Assembly: GCF_904849725.1 (NCBI RefSeq)
Contig: NC_058519.1
Span: 183,633,703-183,697,702, forward strand
DNA: 64,000 bases
Reading direction: 5' to 3'
From: Hordeum vulgare subsp. vulgare
Taxonomy: Eukaryota > Streptophyta > Magnoliopsida > Poales > Poaceae
Shown here: in pieces, positions 44,789-56,708 of the stretch
How positions within the stretch are numbered: position 1 is the stretch's first letter
Layout of the letters: each line of letters opens with the position of its first letter
Notes under the pieces: generated by a model
Databases searched by the model: none
The model's input: the letters and a program-made list of their open reading frames with translations, nothing else
What the model was told of the DNA's origin: nothing
Program-made: the position numbers and the translations under genes

Positions 44789-46711
44789 ACCAAGCTAGGC
44801 CAAAAGCCTAAGCTTGGGGGAGTACGTGCTCTCACCGACTTTATATTAATACTTATGCTTTCATTTTGTTAGCCGGTGTTTACACTTTGCCATTGTATTA
44901 TCCATCCTAGTTTCTTTTCGTTTTCTTGTTTTGTTGTTTTGTGTCCTTTTGAAAAAACCCAAAAAGATTTTTCTTTCTTCTTTTGCTTGTTGGGATCTTT
45001 CCCGTGTAAATAGTTTTCTTTTTCTTTGTGTCAAGGTAGAAGATATTGGTTACAATGCTTAGTGGTTCTTACATGCTTACCTGTTTAGCTTTCAAAGAGC
45101 CATATTATTTTGGCTTCTCCTTTGTGTTTGCGTGCAGATTCAGCTTAGTCCAATGCGCTTATTATCGTTTTCATCATTCGATCGTGCAAATGAAAGGCAA
45201 GAATGATGATATATGAGGAAGTGACTGAGACTGAAAAGCTGGTATGAACTCTATCTATTTTGTTTTTGTAAATATGACTAGCTTGTCAACCCAGATTTAG
45301 CTATGTTGTGAGAGAACCATGTTTGCAATGACAACTTAGAGATCATAGTTTCTGATGCCATGCTTATTTAGCTGAGAGCTGATAATGGTTTGTCTTGATT
45401 GCCAACATAGATTTTGAGATGACTATGATGTAGTATGATAGGATGGTATTCTCCTTTGAATGTTTCAAGTGGCTTGACTTGGCGCATGTTCATGCATGTA
45501 GTTGAAACAAAATCAACATAGCCTCTATGATGTTCGTGTTCATGGTGATTTATATCTTGTTCATGCTTGCATTCAATGTTAGTTAAACTCATTGCATCTT
45601 GATGACTGTTGTCGCTCTTTAGTTGGTCGTTTCCCAGTCTTTTGCTAGCCTTCACTTGTACTAAGCGGGAATACTACTTGTGCATGCAGCTCCATAAACC
45701 CAAAAGTTTTTCCATGAGAGTCCACCATACCTACCTATTTGCGGTATCTACCTGCCGTCCCAAGTAAATTTGCATGTGCCATTCTCTAAACCTTCAAGAA
45801 ACAAATCTGTTTTGCATGCCCGAACCGCTCATGTGGTGACAGAGGGCTATTGGTATCTTCCATGCTAGGAGTGTTATCCTCGACATGTGTTTATTCACAG
45901 TCATTCACGAGAAAGGGGCCGGTATTTGGGATGCCCAGTTCCATGCTTAAATTGAAAACATAACTGTAAAACAAGACTCCCCCGGGATTGATGTTAGTAT
46001 GGACGGTACCCGAGGATTCGGCTAGCCATGGAGTGTGATTGATTGGTAGTGGGGGAGTTAAAACTTTAGTTTTCTGTTTGGGAACCGACTATAGCATGAG
46101 TAACATGGAACATATTGAGAACTCTTGGTCATTGCGTTGACAATGAAAGCATGCCACCCAAAATTATTATCTCTCTTTTCAAAGCTTGAGCTCTGACACC
46201 TCTGCAAATCAATGCTTCCCTCTGCGAAGGGCCTGTATATTTATTTCCTTGTCGAGTCATCCTCCTCTTATATAAGCACCAACTAGAGGGCACCTCTGTC
46301 ATTTTTATGCTTTGCTTTTGATTGATATTGAGTATGACTATGACTGGATCTTCGTTGCTATGAATTACAATGTTTAGTCAGCCCTTGATCTTTGAAAGTG
46401 CTCTGCATTTATGTTTTGTGGTCTCAGAAAGAGCTAGCGAGATACCACCTATTCATATTGCTTCATGCTTGTTTTAATTGAAGTGTTGGTATTTGAAAGT
46501 CATTATTATTTGCTCGTTAACTGATTATGCAATTGATATTAGTTTACCGTGAGAGCTTTGTGTCATTTGCTTATGTGGTTAACTTGTGATCTAGCTGAAA
46601 TTCTGGTTACGAGGTAGACATAGTTGCAACAACAAGATCAAACAGAGTTTGTCAAAGTTTTTCTTTCTCTCTCAGTTTGTCAACTGAGTTGCTTGAGGAC
46701 AAGCAAGGTTT
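44789..46711 (+). other. AT non-coding 3' region
   Basis: About 1.9 kb without a supported ORF. It starts with a polypurine-like copy (44809-44823) identical to the real tract at 46712-46726. Several frames of 90-100 codons exist but lack any family pattern. Confidence 0.7.
44809..44823 (+). promoter_or_regulatory. Second polypurine tract of AT, 15-base duplicate
   Basis: TAAGCTTGGGGGAGT is identical to 46712-46726. It lies 21 bases after the second ORF stop. Candidate central polypurine tract or remnant of an older LTR boundary. Confidence 0.6.
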
Positions 46712-46726
46712 TAAGCTTGGGGGAGT
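46712..46726 (+). promoter_or_regulatory. AT polypurine tract
   Basis: TAAGCTTGGGGGAGT directly precedes the 3' LTR start TGATACGTC. It is the plus-strand DNA primer site. Confidence 0.85.
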
Positions 46727-48420
46727 TGATACGTCTCCAACGTATCTACTTTTCCAAACTCTTTTGCCCTTGTTTTGGACTATAATTTGCATGATTTGCA
46801 TGGAACTAACCTGGACTGACGCTCTTTTGAGCAGAATTGCCGTGGTGTTATTTTTGTGCACAAATCAAAGTTCTCCGTCCTAAAAATTTACGAGGAGCAG
46901 TTTTGGAAAATATCAAAAATACCTGCGCCAGGATCCACGAGAGGGGGTGGGCCAGTGGGCCACAAGCCCGTGTTCCGCCACCACCCCCTGGTGGCGGTGG
47001 GCAGGCTTGTGGGGCCCACAAGCACCTGCCGCCCCCAACTCTAGCTCTATAAGTTGTCTTTCGTCCCAGAAAAAATAAAAAGAGAAGTTTTCATCGCGTT
47101 TTTGATATGGAGGTGCCGCCACCACCTGTTCTTCATCTGGAGGGCCGATCTGGAGTCCGTCTTGGGCTCCGGAGAGGGGAAATCGTCGCCATCATCATCA
47201 TCAACCTTCTTCCCTCTCCAATTCCATGAAGCTCTTCGTCGTTTGTGAGTAATCTATTCGTAGGCTTGCTGGACGATGATGAGTAGGATGATATCTATCA
47301 TGTAATCGAGTTAGTTTTGATGAGAATTGATCCCTAGTATCCACTATGTTCTAAGATTTGATGTTGCTACTACTTTGCCATGCTTAATGCTTGTCACTAG
47401 GGCCCGAGTGCCATGATTTCAGATCTGAAATTATTATGTTGTCACCAATATATGTGTGTTTTAGATCCAATCTTGCAAGTTGTAGTTACCTACTATGTGT
47501 TATGATCCGGCAACCCCGAAGTGACAATAACTAGAACCACTCCCGGTGATGACCATAGTTTGAGGAGTTCATGTGTTCACCAAGTGCTAATGCGTTGGTC
47601 CGGTTCTTTATTAAAAGGAGAACCTTAATATCCCGTAGTTTCCTTTTGGACCCTGCTGCCACGGGCGGGATGTACAATAGATGTCATGCAAGTTATTTTC
47701 CCTAAGCACGTATGACGTCACATGGAATGCATGCCTACATCACATTGACGAACGGGAGCTAGCCACATATCTCTCTGTGTTATAGCTGTTGCATGATGAA
47801 TATCATCCAAACAAATCACCGACCCAATGCCTATGAGTTTGTACTACTGTTGCTACTGTTGTTACTTGTCTTGCTCTGTTGCTACTACTGTTGCTACTGT
47901 CGTTACTTGTCTTGCTCTGCTGCTACTACTATTGCTACTGCTATTACTTGCTTTGCTCTGCTGCTACTGTTGGTACTACTGTCGCTTGCTACTGTTGCTA
48001 CTTGCTACTGCTGTAACTACTGTTGTTCCTTGCCACTGCTATTGCTCGTTTCACTGCCGATACCCTCTTCTTCGTTGTTACTACTTCGCTGTCACCATTG
48101 TGCTTGCAGATACTAATCTTTCAGGTGTGGTTGAATCTGACAAATTCAGATGCTAATACATGGGAGTATACTCTCACCTCCTGACTGGCGTACCTACAAA
48201 TTTGGTCGAATACTCTACCCTCGAAAACTGCTGCGAACCCACGCGCTGTTGGGCCATCAACAACATTCTTCCAGTTTCATTGCCGGGGAGTGCTAGTAGC
48301 ATTCTTCTGGTGCCGTTGCAGGAGAAGGTTAGTTGTTATAAGCATTCGTCTAGCTAACACTAGAGATTGCAGGATTAACACTTTTCTGGAGCCATTGCCA
48401 AGGAAGCACATCTGACGTCA
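46727..48420 (+). repeat. AT 3' LTR, complete
   Basis: Starts TGATACGTCTCCAACG, ends CTGACGTCA; 1.69 kb. A CTCTATAAG box is at 47046-47053. Near its end it carries the PBS-like modules described for the 5' LTR: 48275, 48306 and 48385. It is followed directly by G2 integrase. Confidence 0.92.
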
Positions 48421-49134
48421 TGGTTCACATTTTATTCCTGGTTTATTTAGTAGACTCTTAGCTAAATATGATGTCAGCAATATAATTGCTTCTCAATATC
48501 ATCCTCAATCTAGTTGTCAAGTTGAACCGAGTAATAGTGAAATACAATTAATTTTTCAAAAGACCGTTAACAAATCCAGAAATAATTGGTCTAGGAAACC
48601 TCATGATCCATTATGGACATATATAACAGCTTATAAAAGTCATGTGGGTATGTCCATATATAAAATGGTTTGTGGAAAACATGTAATTTACCTCTAGAAT
48701 TGGAACAAAAGGCTCATTGGGCAAGTAAAGAAATAATTATGATTTTAAATTCAATGATGAAAAGAGGTTGTTCGACACGAGCTCTCGAGATGAATGGATA
48801 ACACAAGCCCTATGAAAATGCCACATTGTTGAAAGAAAAAAATAAAAAGATGGCATGACAAATGAATACAAAAATGAGAATTTAATGATGGTGATCACGT
48901 TCTATTATATAATTCTCATTTTAGATTTTTTGCAGGAAAACTCCTCTCCAAATGGGAAGGACACTAATTATCCAGGACATTTATCGCTCCAGAATGATCA
49001 AGATCAACAATGGCAAAGGAACAAATCCTAATGTAGATAATGGGGAAAGAACTAAACATTATATTTCAGGTAGCCCCATTAACAAGGAAACCAACATGAT
49101 TCAAACGATGTCACCGGAGGAGCACGTAAAGTAG
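48421..49134 (+). pseudogene. G2 integrase, C-terminal part
   Basis: The frame reads FSRLLAKYDVSNIIASQYHP, then QSSCQVEPSNSEIQ, the end of the catalytic core with the Gln-Val-Glu glutamate. GMSIYKMVCGKHVIYL (usually PYRLVYGK) follows, then a broken middle. The open C-terminal part 48952-49134 holds RMIKINNGKGTNPNVDNG and HYISGSPINKETNMI, the usual Gypsy integrase tail, ending TAG. The segment between the zinc domain (27794) and here is missing. The core carries several stops. Confidence 0.85.
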
Positions 49135-49687
49135 ACCTACCAAAAGACTCCAGAATTTTAAAAAAGACTAGGTATGTGGGACGGTAAGAAATCTGACTCC
49201 AAAATTCCCATAAAAGCAATTGTTGGTTTATTCGGAATATATGGAAACTTATGAAACAAGTAACTACCCAGGAAAGTGGACAAGGACTACACGAGCGTGG
49301 GGGCGTGCCCTACCCCCTCAGCATGTCCCATGAGCTCGTGGGCCCCTCGTGGAATTTCTTGACTATGTTTTCCTTTCGGAGACTTGTCTTACACGAAAAA
49401 TAATCATTATACATATTCCTCGTTGTTTTCACCACTATATCATAAGTTTTTCCTTCATTCTTATTTTGAGCTGTTTTTGTGAGGATATCAATGTTCAGAA
49501 GCTATGTCATCTTACTCTTCCAACATTGTTGGCGATGACGCTTGGTTGCTGCATATGGAGATCGTAAGAGAGAGAACCAAGGAAGTCATCTCAGGAGAAG
49601 GCTCTTTGGACTCCATGGATGCTCGACCTCCTACTTCAAAGCGAGGCATACTTGTAGGCATCTCCACATCTCTAGATCCTTGTCCAC
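49135..49687 (+). other. G2 3' region, first part
   Basis: No supported ORF. It continues at 54467 after F2. The TCCAC at 49683-49687 is the F2 target site. Confidence 0.6.
49683..49687. repeat. Left target-site duplication of F2 (TCCAC)
   Basis: TCCAC is repeated exactly at 54467-54471 right after the F2 end GTAGCA. Confidence 0.93.
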
Positions 49688-50819
49688 TGATAAGTCTCCA
49701 ACATATCTATAATTTTTGATTGTTCCATGATGTTATATTATCATTCTTGGATGTTTTATGATCATTTTATAGCAACTTTATATCATTTTTGGGGATTAAA
49801 TATTAACATAGTGCCTAGTGCGAGTTACTTCTTTTTGCTATTTTTTCCTTCACAGAAAATCCATATCAGATGAGGTCCATATGCCACGAAACTTTACGGA
49901 TATTTTTTTGGACCAGAAGGAAACTTGATAGCCAAGAATGATCAGCATACAACGCCCAGAGGACTCACTAGACACCAGGGCACGCCAGAGGCCCCTGGCA
50001 CGGCCTGGTGTCTAATAGGACCCTCGACCACCTCCTCTACCACCTCTGAGCTCTATAAATACCCCAATATTCAGAAAACCCTACAGGAGTTGACAAAAAA
50101 TCTTTTGAGCTGCCGCAAGTTCCACAACCACGAAATACAATCTAGGGCCCGTTACGGAGAGGAACACAATCATGAAGGGTTCACCATCCTCATTGGTGCT
50201 CCTCCGATGATGCGTGAGTAGTTCATATCAGATCGACGGGAAGGTAGGTAGTATTAAGATGGCTTTCTCTCTCATTTCGTTGCTCAATAAAATGGTCTCT
50301 TGGATATCAATCTGAAGTAACTCTTTCTTTTGAAGTGTGTTTGTAGGGATCCGATGAATTATGAGTTTATGATTAGATGTATGAAAACATATCCATGCTT
50401 GATTATTATAGCCTCGTATTTCTTCTTTGTTATTTGATTTTTGTGTGGCCAACTTGATCTTTTATCTTGCAATGTGAAGAGGTGCTTTGTGATGGGTTCG
50501 ATCTTGCGGTGCTCAATCTCGGTGACAGAAAGAGACATGACACGCATGTATTGTTGCTATCAAGGGTAAAACGATCATTTCTATTCCTACATGAATAGAT
50601 CATGTCTACATCATCTCATCGTTCTTAAGGCGTTACTTCGTTTCTCCATGAACTGAATACACTAGATGCATGCCGGATAACGGTCGATGTGTGGAGTAAT
50701 ATAAGTAGATGCACGCAGAATTGGTCTACTTGTCTTGGACGTGATGCCCATAGACATGATAGTTGTCTTGAATATGTTCATAATTATTTTCTCTTCTATC
50801 AATTTCCTAATAGTAATTG

Positions 50820-52938
50820 TTTTGATGGTTTACACACTGTTTTGTTTTTAACAGATTCTGTTTTGTTTGTGGTATGTGCTTGTTTTGATGATTCTATGGT
50901 TTGTATCATGTGGTATAAGCCATGATAAAGTTACTATACAGTAGTTATAATGCAAAAACAAAATTGGAATAGGTTTTCAACAGTACCAAAAGTAAAGTTT
51001 GGTTTTCTTAATTTTTGTTGAGTTTTGTGTGATTGAAGTTTTTAAGTTTTGAGTGAGATCACGGTCGATGAAGGAATAAGTAGTGATAAAAGCCTAAGCT
51101 TGGGGATGTCCCATGTCACCCCAAGGTATTATCCAAGGAGTAACAAGCAAGTAAGCTTGGGGATGCCCCGGAAGGCATCCCCTCTTTCTTCTAACAACCA
51201 TCGGTAATTTTACCTGGGCCTATATTTTTACTGGTCACATATCATGAGTTTTGCTTGGAGCATCTTGTATCATTTGTGTCTTTGCTTTCCTTGCTGGTTA
51301 ATTTTTCATTATAATCCTTGCTGGACACACCCATTTGAAATAACCGAGTTATGCTATGATTTGCTGGAATCACTCTTTATGCTTCACTTCAATTTTTTGA
51401 GCCATGGAATTGCTCAAGTACTTCACTTGTCTCTTTTGGAGCACGGTGGTGATGCTATTTTGAAGAAATTTTCTGTCATACTTCACTTATATTATTTTGA
51501 GAGTAGCAGAAATTTTTAAGAAATCCTCTCTTGCTTCACTTATATAATTTTCAGAGTTGAAGATTATATAGAAACTTGCCCTCTTGTGCTTCACTTATAT
51601 TTGTTTGAGAGCTTGTTATTTGCAATGGAAATTGTTTTAAATAAAAAATAGTCCCAGAGTGATGAATGACCAGGAAATATGTAATAAAAAATTTCATGAA
51701 CATCATTGGATATTAAGCTTGATTCTTTGCAATAGTTTTGCGATATGAAGATCGTAATATGTGAGTTATGTTGATGAGTAATTATGCTCTAATAGGAATA
51801 TTGGTACTAAGGTTTGTGATTCCCTATGAATGCACATGAGTTCAATAATTATGCTACGAAATTACATCCTACTTGTGCTGCATTATTCGGTGTTAGTTAT
51901 GTTTAATATTCGATTATGCTGAATTTTGTTCCTTGGTTGGGCAATTCTCAATCTATTTCTAGCCTTCACTTGTACTAAGCGGGAATACTCCTTGTGCATC
52001 CAAATCGTAAACCCAAATTTGTGAAAAATGAGTCCACCATACCTACCTATATGCGGTATTTCAACGACTTTCCAAGTAAATTTGCAAGTGCCAACTCTAA
52101 TGTTCAAAATACATTTGTGTTTCTTGTGCCCGTAGCGCTCATGAAGAAGCGAGGGGTGGACGGTTTCTTCCATGTTAAATAGGTTATTCTCAAGATGAGT
52201 GTTTATTCACTTATCATTGCACGAGAGTATGGCAGTAATAGGGATGTCGAGTCCCAAAAAAATATTTTATGTTGTCAAATAATAAATTCCTTGGGAAGTG
52301 TTGGTATGGATGGTACCCATGGATACAGCTAGCCATGGAATGTGAAGGATTGGTGGAAAAAGGAATAAACTTTATTTTGAAGTTTGGTAACCGCCTATAA
52401 TTTTTTTAGCATGGCGGATATTGGAAACTCATAGTCGATCTCGTTGACAGGAAATGCATGGCACCATAAACAAAATTTTACCCAATGTTTTTCACTTTGA
52501 GCTCTGGCACCTCTACAAATCCCTGCTTCCCTCTGCGAAGGGCCTATCTATTTACTTTAAGCAACATTTATTTTTGAATTTGAGTCTCCATCTTCTCTTA
52601 TAAAGCACCAACTGAGGAACACCTTGATCATACTTGAGCATTGGATGTACTTAATATCTGAGTGTGTTGCATGAATGGATCAATGATAGAGCATGGTAGG
52701 CTAGGGATAACGTTCTTTAGCATTGATATTTTGAATGACATGGTTGCTTATTGATATGCATGAGTATTCAAATTTTTATGTCAAACTATGGACTATTGCT
52801 TTGTATCATATATTAGTCCATATATCCATGTTGAAAGAAAAAGAATATGATGAACATGTGAGGCAACATTCCAGGTCGAAAATTCTATTTCTATCATTTG
52901 CCTACTCGGGGACGAGCAGGAATTAAGATTGGGGATGC
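50820..52938 (+). other. F2 non-coding 3' region
   Basis: About 2.1 kb. It contains two AAGCTTGGGGATG motifs (near 51095 and 51153), the GGGGATGCC/GGCATCCCC hairpin (51159-51182), the repeated CTTCACTTATATNNTTTTGAG motif (51420-51615) and the polypurine tract AAGATTGGGGATGC at 52925-52938. No credible ORF. Confidence 0.75.
51159..51182 (+). other. Hairpin in the F2 3' region
   Basis: GGGGATGCC (51159-51167) pairs with GGCATCCCC (51174-51182); the loop is CCGGAA. The same stem with loop CGAGAA is in F4 at 63050-63073. Confidence 0.7.
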
Positions 52939-54466
52939 TGATACGTCTCAAACGTATGTATAATTTTTTATTGTTCCATGTTGTCATATTATTATTCTTG
53001 GATGTTTTCTGATCAATTTATAGCAATTTTATATCATTTTTTGGGTCTAACCTATTGACATAGTGCCTAGTGTGAGTTGCTATTTTTTACAATTTTTTTC
53101 CTTCGCAGAAAATCCTTATCAGATAAGGTCCAAATGCTAAAAACATGACACATATCTTTTTGACCAGAAGGAAACTTGGGATCCAAGAATGAGCAGCACA
53201 CGAGGCCCATGGGGGCCACTAGACACCAGGGCGGGCGAGAGGCCCCTCGCGCGACCTGGTGTTTAGTGGGGCCCTCAGGCACCTCCTTCATCGCCTCTGA
53301 GATCTATAAATACCCCAATATTCAGAAAACCCTAGAGGAGTCGAGGAAAAGTTGTTTCAGAAGCCGCAAGTTCCACAACCACGAAATCCAATCTAGAGCC
53401 TGTTCCGGAGAGGAACATGGTCACGAAGGGGTTCACCATCCTCATTGGTGCTCCTCCGATGACGCGTTAGTAGTTCATATCACACCTATGGGTTCGTAGG
53501 CAATATCTAGATGGCTTTATCTCTCGTTTCCTTTCTCAATACAGCGGTCTCTAGGAGATCCATATGATGTGACTCTTTATTTTGCGGTGTGTTTGTTGGG
53601 ATTTGATGAATCGTGAGTTTATGATCAGGTCTCTGAAAACATATTCATGCTTGATTATTATAGCCTCATATTTCTTCTCCAATATTTTTTTGTGTGTGGC
53701 CAACTTGATCTTTTATCTTGCAATGGGAAGAATTGCTTTGTGATGAGTGACAGAAAGAGACACGACACGCATGTATCGTTGCTATCAAGGATAAAACAAT
53801 GGGAACTATTCCTACATGAATAGATGTTGTATACATCATGTCAGCACTCTTAAGGCATTACTCCGTTTCTTCATGAACTCTATACACTAGATGCATGCTG
53901 GATAGCGGTCGTTGCATCAAGTAATAGAAGTAGATCCACGCAGAAGTCGGTCTACTTGTCTTGGACGTGATGCGTATATACATGAGCATTGTCTTGAATA
54001 TCATCATAATTATTTTTTATTCTATAAATTCCAAACAATATTTTTTTTACCCAACGTTTGCTATTCTGTCAAGAGAAGCCACTAGTGAAACCTACGGCCC
54101 CGGGTCTACTTCACATCTTTTATTTAAAATCTCTACTTTGCTATTTTCGCTTCTATTTTATTTTCTCTTTTATTTTCAGATCTATATCATCAAAAAACAC
54201 AAAAATACCTTGTTGCGTTCTATTTGCTATCACTCTTATTTGCATCTATCAATCTATTATTTCTTTACCCACGAGGGATTGACAACCCCTCCATGCGTTG
54301 GGTTGCCATGATTTGGTATTTGTGTGTAGGTGTTGCTCACATAGTCTTGTGCATCTTTCTACTAGATTGATACCTTAGTTTCATAATTGAGGAAAATACT
54401 TCTCGTCGTTGTGCTACATCACCCTTTAAGCTTGGAGGGAAACCAACGCATCATCGAGGAGTAGCA
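52939..54466 (+). repeat. F2 3' LTR
   Basis: Complete, 1.53 kb. Ends GGAGGGAAACCAACGCATC...GTAGCA. It is followed by the duplicated TCCAC. Confidence 0.9.
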
Positions 54467-55132
54467 TCCACCTATAGGAAGAAGAAGCGAATCCGTCCAA
54501 CGAGTACAAGATGAATCTAACCAGAGGAGACCCCTAGGCAGGTTACATGGGAATAATTTTCATAATCTAATTCATAACCATGGGGTCAAGAATACTTCTT
54601 GCGGGCATATACCATCAAATTTGGACATCTCTCGTCCAAGTAAAATTGATGCAGTGAAAAGCTCTTGGTGGCCGTAGAATAAACACCTCATGAAGGACTT
54701 AGAAGGAACACTGCCATGATTCAGCATTTGCGTCAAGAGGTGTAGGGTCTCAAGGATGCCCTGCTTTCCTTCATGAAAGGCAAGCCTACCGGTTCATGAC
54801 CACCCATTGCTTGTTACAATGTTGGGGGAGGTCCCCGTTGTCGTAGCACCATTACTTTTATCATTATTACCAATTTTACATCGATCTTTAGCTATCTTAT
54901 GATTTGGAGGAATAAAGTTTTAGGATAATTTACTTTTGAGTGTGCTTTGTAAACTATCTACCTATGTAATGAGTGTGAGAGTTATATAGTAAAGAGTATT
55001 TTGAGTTTGTTTGCTTTACCTTTATGCATCAATCCTAGAAATGAACATATCATATGCTAATCACATGGGGCATGACGACTTCACATAAGAGGTGTATAAA
55101 TGATAAAATTTGTTGGAATTTAACAAACACAG
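54467..55132 (+). other. G2 3' region, second part
   Basis: It continues the sequence interrupted by F2 at 49687. It holds Glu/Lys-rich broken frames (about 54470-54800) and a TGTTGGGGGAGGT polypurine-like tract near 54821-54833. No gene is supported. Confidence 0.45.
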
Positions 55133-56708
55133 TGATACTTGTGATCTGTGTTGGGTTTTCTGCAAAATGGAGTAGGTGATACAACACAATATAGATAAGT
55201 ATTTCCCTTTGTGAGAACCAAGGTTATCGAACCAATAGGACTAGCATGCAACCCCTGTCTTCGACGACTACACACCAAGAAGAAAACACTTGCACCCAAT
55301 GCTGGCAAGAGGGTTGTCAATCTCCTTGGAGTCGTTACTTGCAAGAAAATAAAGTGTGTAGATCATAATTGATATGTATAAACTGCAAAATAAATAGAAA
55401 GTAAATACAGCTAGCGAGGAAATTGTAGCGTTTGTAAAATTATATGGGAATAAACCCCGGGGCCATAGTTTTCTCTAGTGGCATTTCTCATGTAGTAGGC
55501 ATATAGTGGGTAAACTAATTACTATTGGGAAATTGATAGAAAAGCATATAGTTATGCAATATTTATTCATGGCAATGAACAACTGTTTATAGGCATCAAG
55601 TCCATAAGAAAATAGGCCGACTCGTGCGTGCACCTATTACTCTTACTCCAACCATTGACCGCTATCCAGCACGCATCTAGAGTATTAAGTAAAACAGATT
55701 AATGCATGGAGAAGAATTACATGATGTAGAAAAGAAAATCCAATTAATATGTATTAACCCCATCGTTTTATCCTTAGTGGCAACAATACAAATACATGTT
55801 TTGTCCCTTTCTGTCACTGGGATATAGAACACCGCCAGATTGAATCTACTACAACGCACCCATCTCATTGAATAAATATTAATGTAGTTGGCCAAACCAA
55901 ATCAATAGATCAGATAGATTTACGAAGCTATGATAATCATGCAAATAAGAACCAAATAATAATTCGGAGAAGATTCAAATCATTTAGGATGAATAATCTA
56001 AACATAAACCCATAATTCATCGGATCCCAACAAATGCACCGTCCAAAGTGATTGCACCGAATAGATCACCATGAGGATGTAGTGAACTTTATACTGAAGA
56101 TCAAGAGAGAGAGAGAGTCATCTAGGTACTAACTATGGATCGATAAGTCTGTGGTGAACTACTCACACATCACCATCGGAGCGACAAGGTTAATAGAGAG
56201 GCCCTCAATTATCGATCCCCATTCTGGAAGGGCATCGAAAAAGGGATCCAGATGGGCACACGACGAAATGGTGACTTGCGGCCATGGATAAATGTTTCAG
56301 GTGGCTCCATAGGTTTTTGGGATATATTGGAATTTATAGGCCATATAGGGGTGTCGGGAGATGCCAGGGGGAGCCACAAGGTAACAGGGTGCGATCACCC
56401 CCCTAGGCGCGTCCTGTTGCCTGGTGGGGCTCCTTGCAGCCTCCGGGCTCCTTCCAAAGCTTTGAGGTCTTCTTTTGGTCCAGAAAAAATCATCGAAAAG
56501 TTATGTGGCATTGGACTTCGTTTGGTACTATAAACCTAAAACGCCAATAATGTGCAGAAAATAGCAACTGGCACTGGGCACTGGGTTTAATAGGTTAGTG
56601 CTAAGAAATAAAATGAATCAACAAATAAATGGCCAAAAAGGTATCCTAGAATGATAATTATATAGTATAGAATAATAAAAAAATTATAGATACCTTTGAG
56701 ACATATCA
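55133..56708 (-). repeat. F3 3' LTR
   Basis: It aligns with the F1 LTRs on the minus strand. The start TGATATGTCTCAAAGG is at plus 56708. It is more diverged than the other copies, with indels and an altered inner end (TGATACTTGTGATC at 55133). Confidence 0.8.

Larger units (their letters stand above)
38254..48420 (+). mobile_element. AT: Athila-like Gypsy element, gag-protease plus second ORF, no RT or integrase
   Basis: The 5' LTR is truncated (38254-39993) and the 3' LTR complete (46727-48420). The primer site is at 40003-40020. The gag-protease ORF is broken by one stop and one frameshift. A second ORF of the plant ORF-1 type lies between protease and the 3' LTR. There is no RT, RNase H or integrase sequence in the 10 kb. 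The right end GACGTCA abuts G2 integrase. Confidence 0.85.
49688..54466 (+). mobile_element. F2: internally deleted F-type Gypsy element
   Basis: Bounded by perfect TCCAC. The 5' LTR (49688-~50819) lacks its last ~0.4 kb and joins directly to the 3' non-coding region. The 3' LTR (52939-54466) is complete. The whole of leader, gag and protease is deleted, so the copy is dead. The left LTR starts TGATAAGTCTCC, the right one TGATACGTCTC. Confidence 0.9.
26800..55132 (+). mobile_element. G2: host Gypsy element, split by T2, AT and F2
   Basis: The scattered pieces form one plus-strand element: leader and gag (26640-27290), RNase H plus integrase zinc domain (27291-27794), integrase C-terminus (48421-49134), 3' region (49135-49687 and 54467-55132). 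A 5' LTR remnant precedes it (26190-26608); no 3' LTR is certain. T2 entered the integrase zinc domain, AT entered the core, F2 entered the 3' region. Order of the pieces is as seen; the assembly is inference. Confidence 0.65.

Noticed and set aside
52735..52926. 63-codon frame before F2 3' LTR
   Set aside because: Located in the non-coding region and polypurine tract; not matched by a frame in F4.
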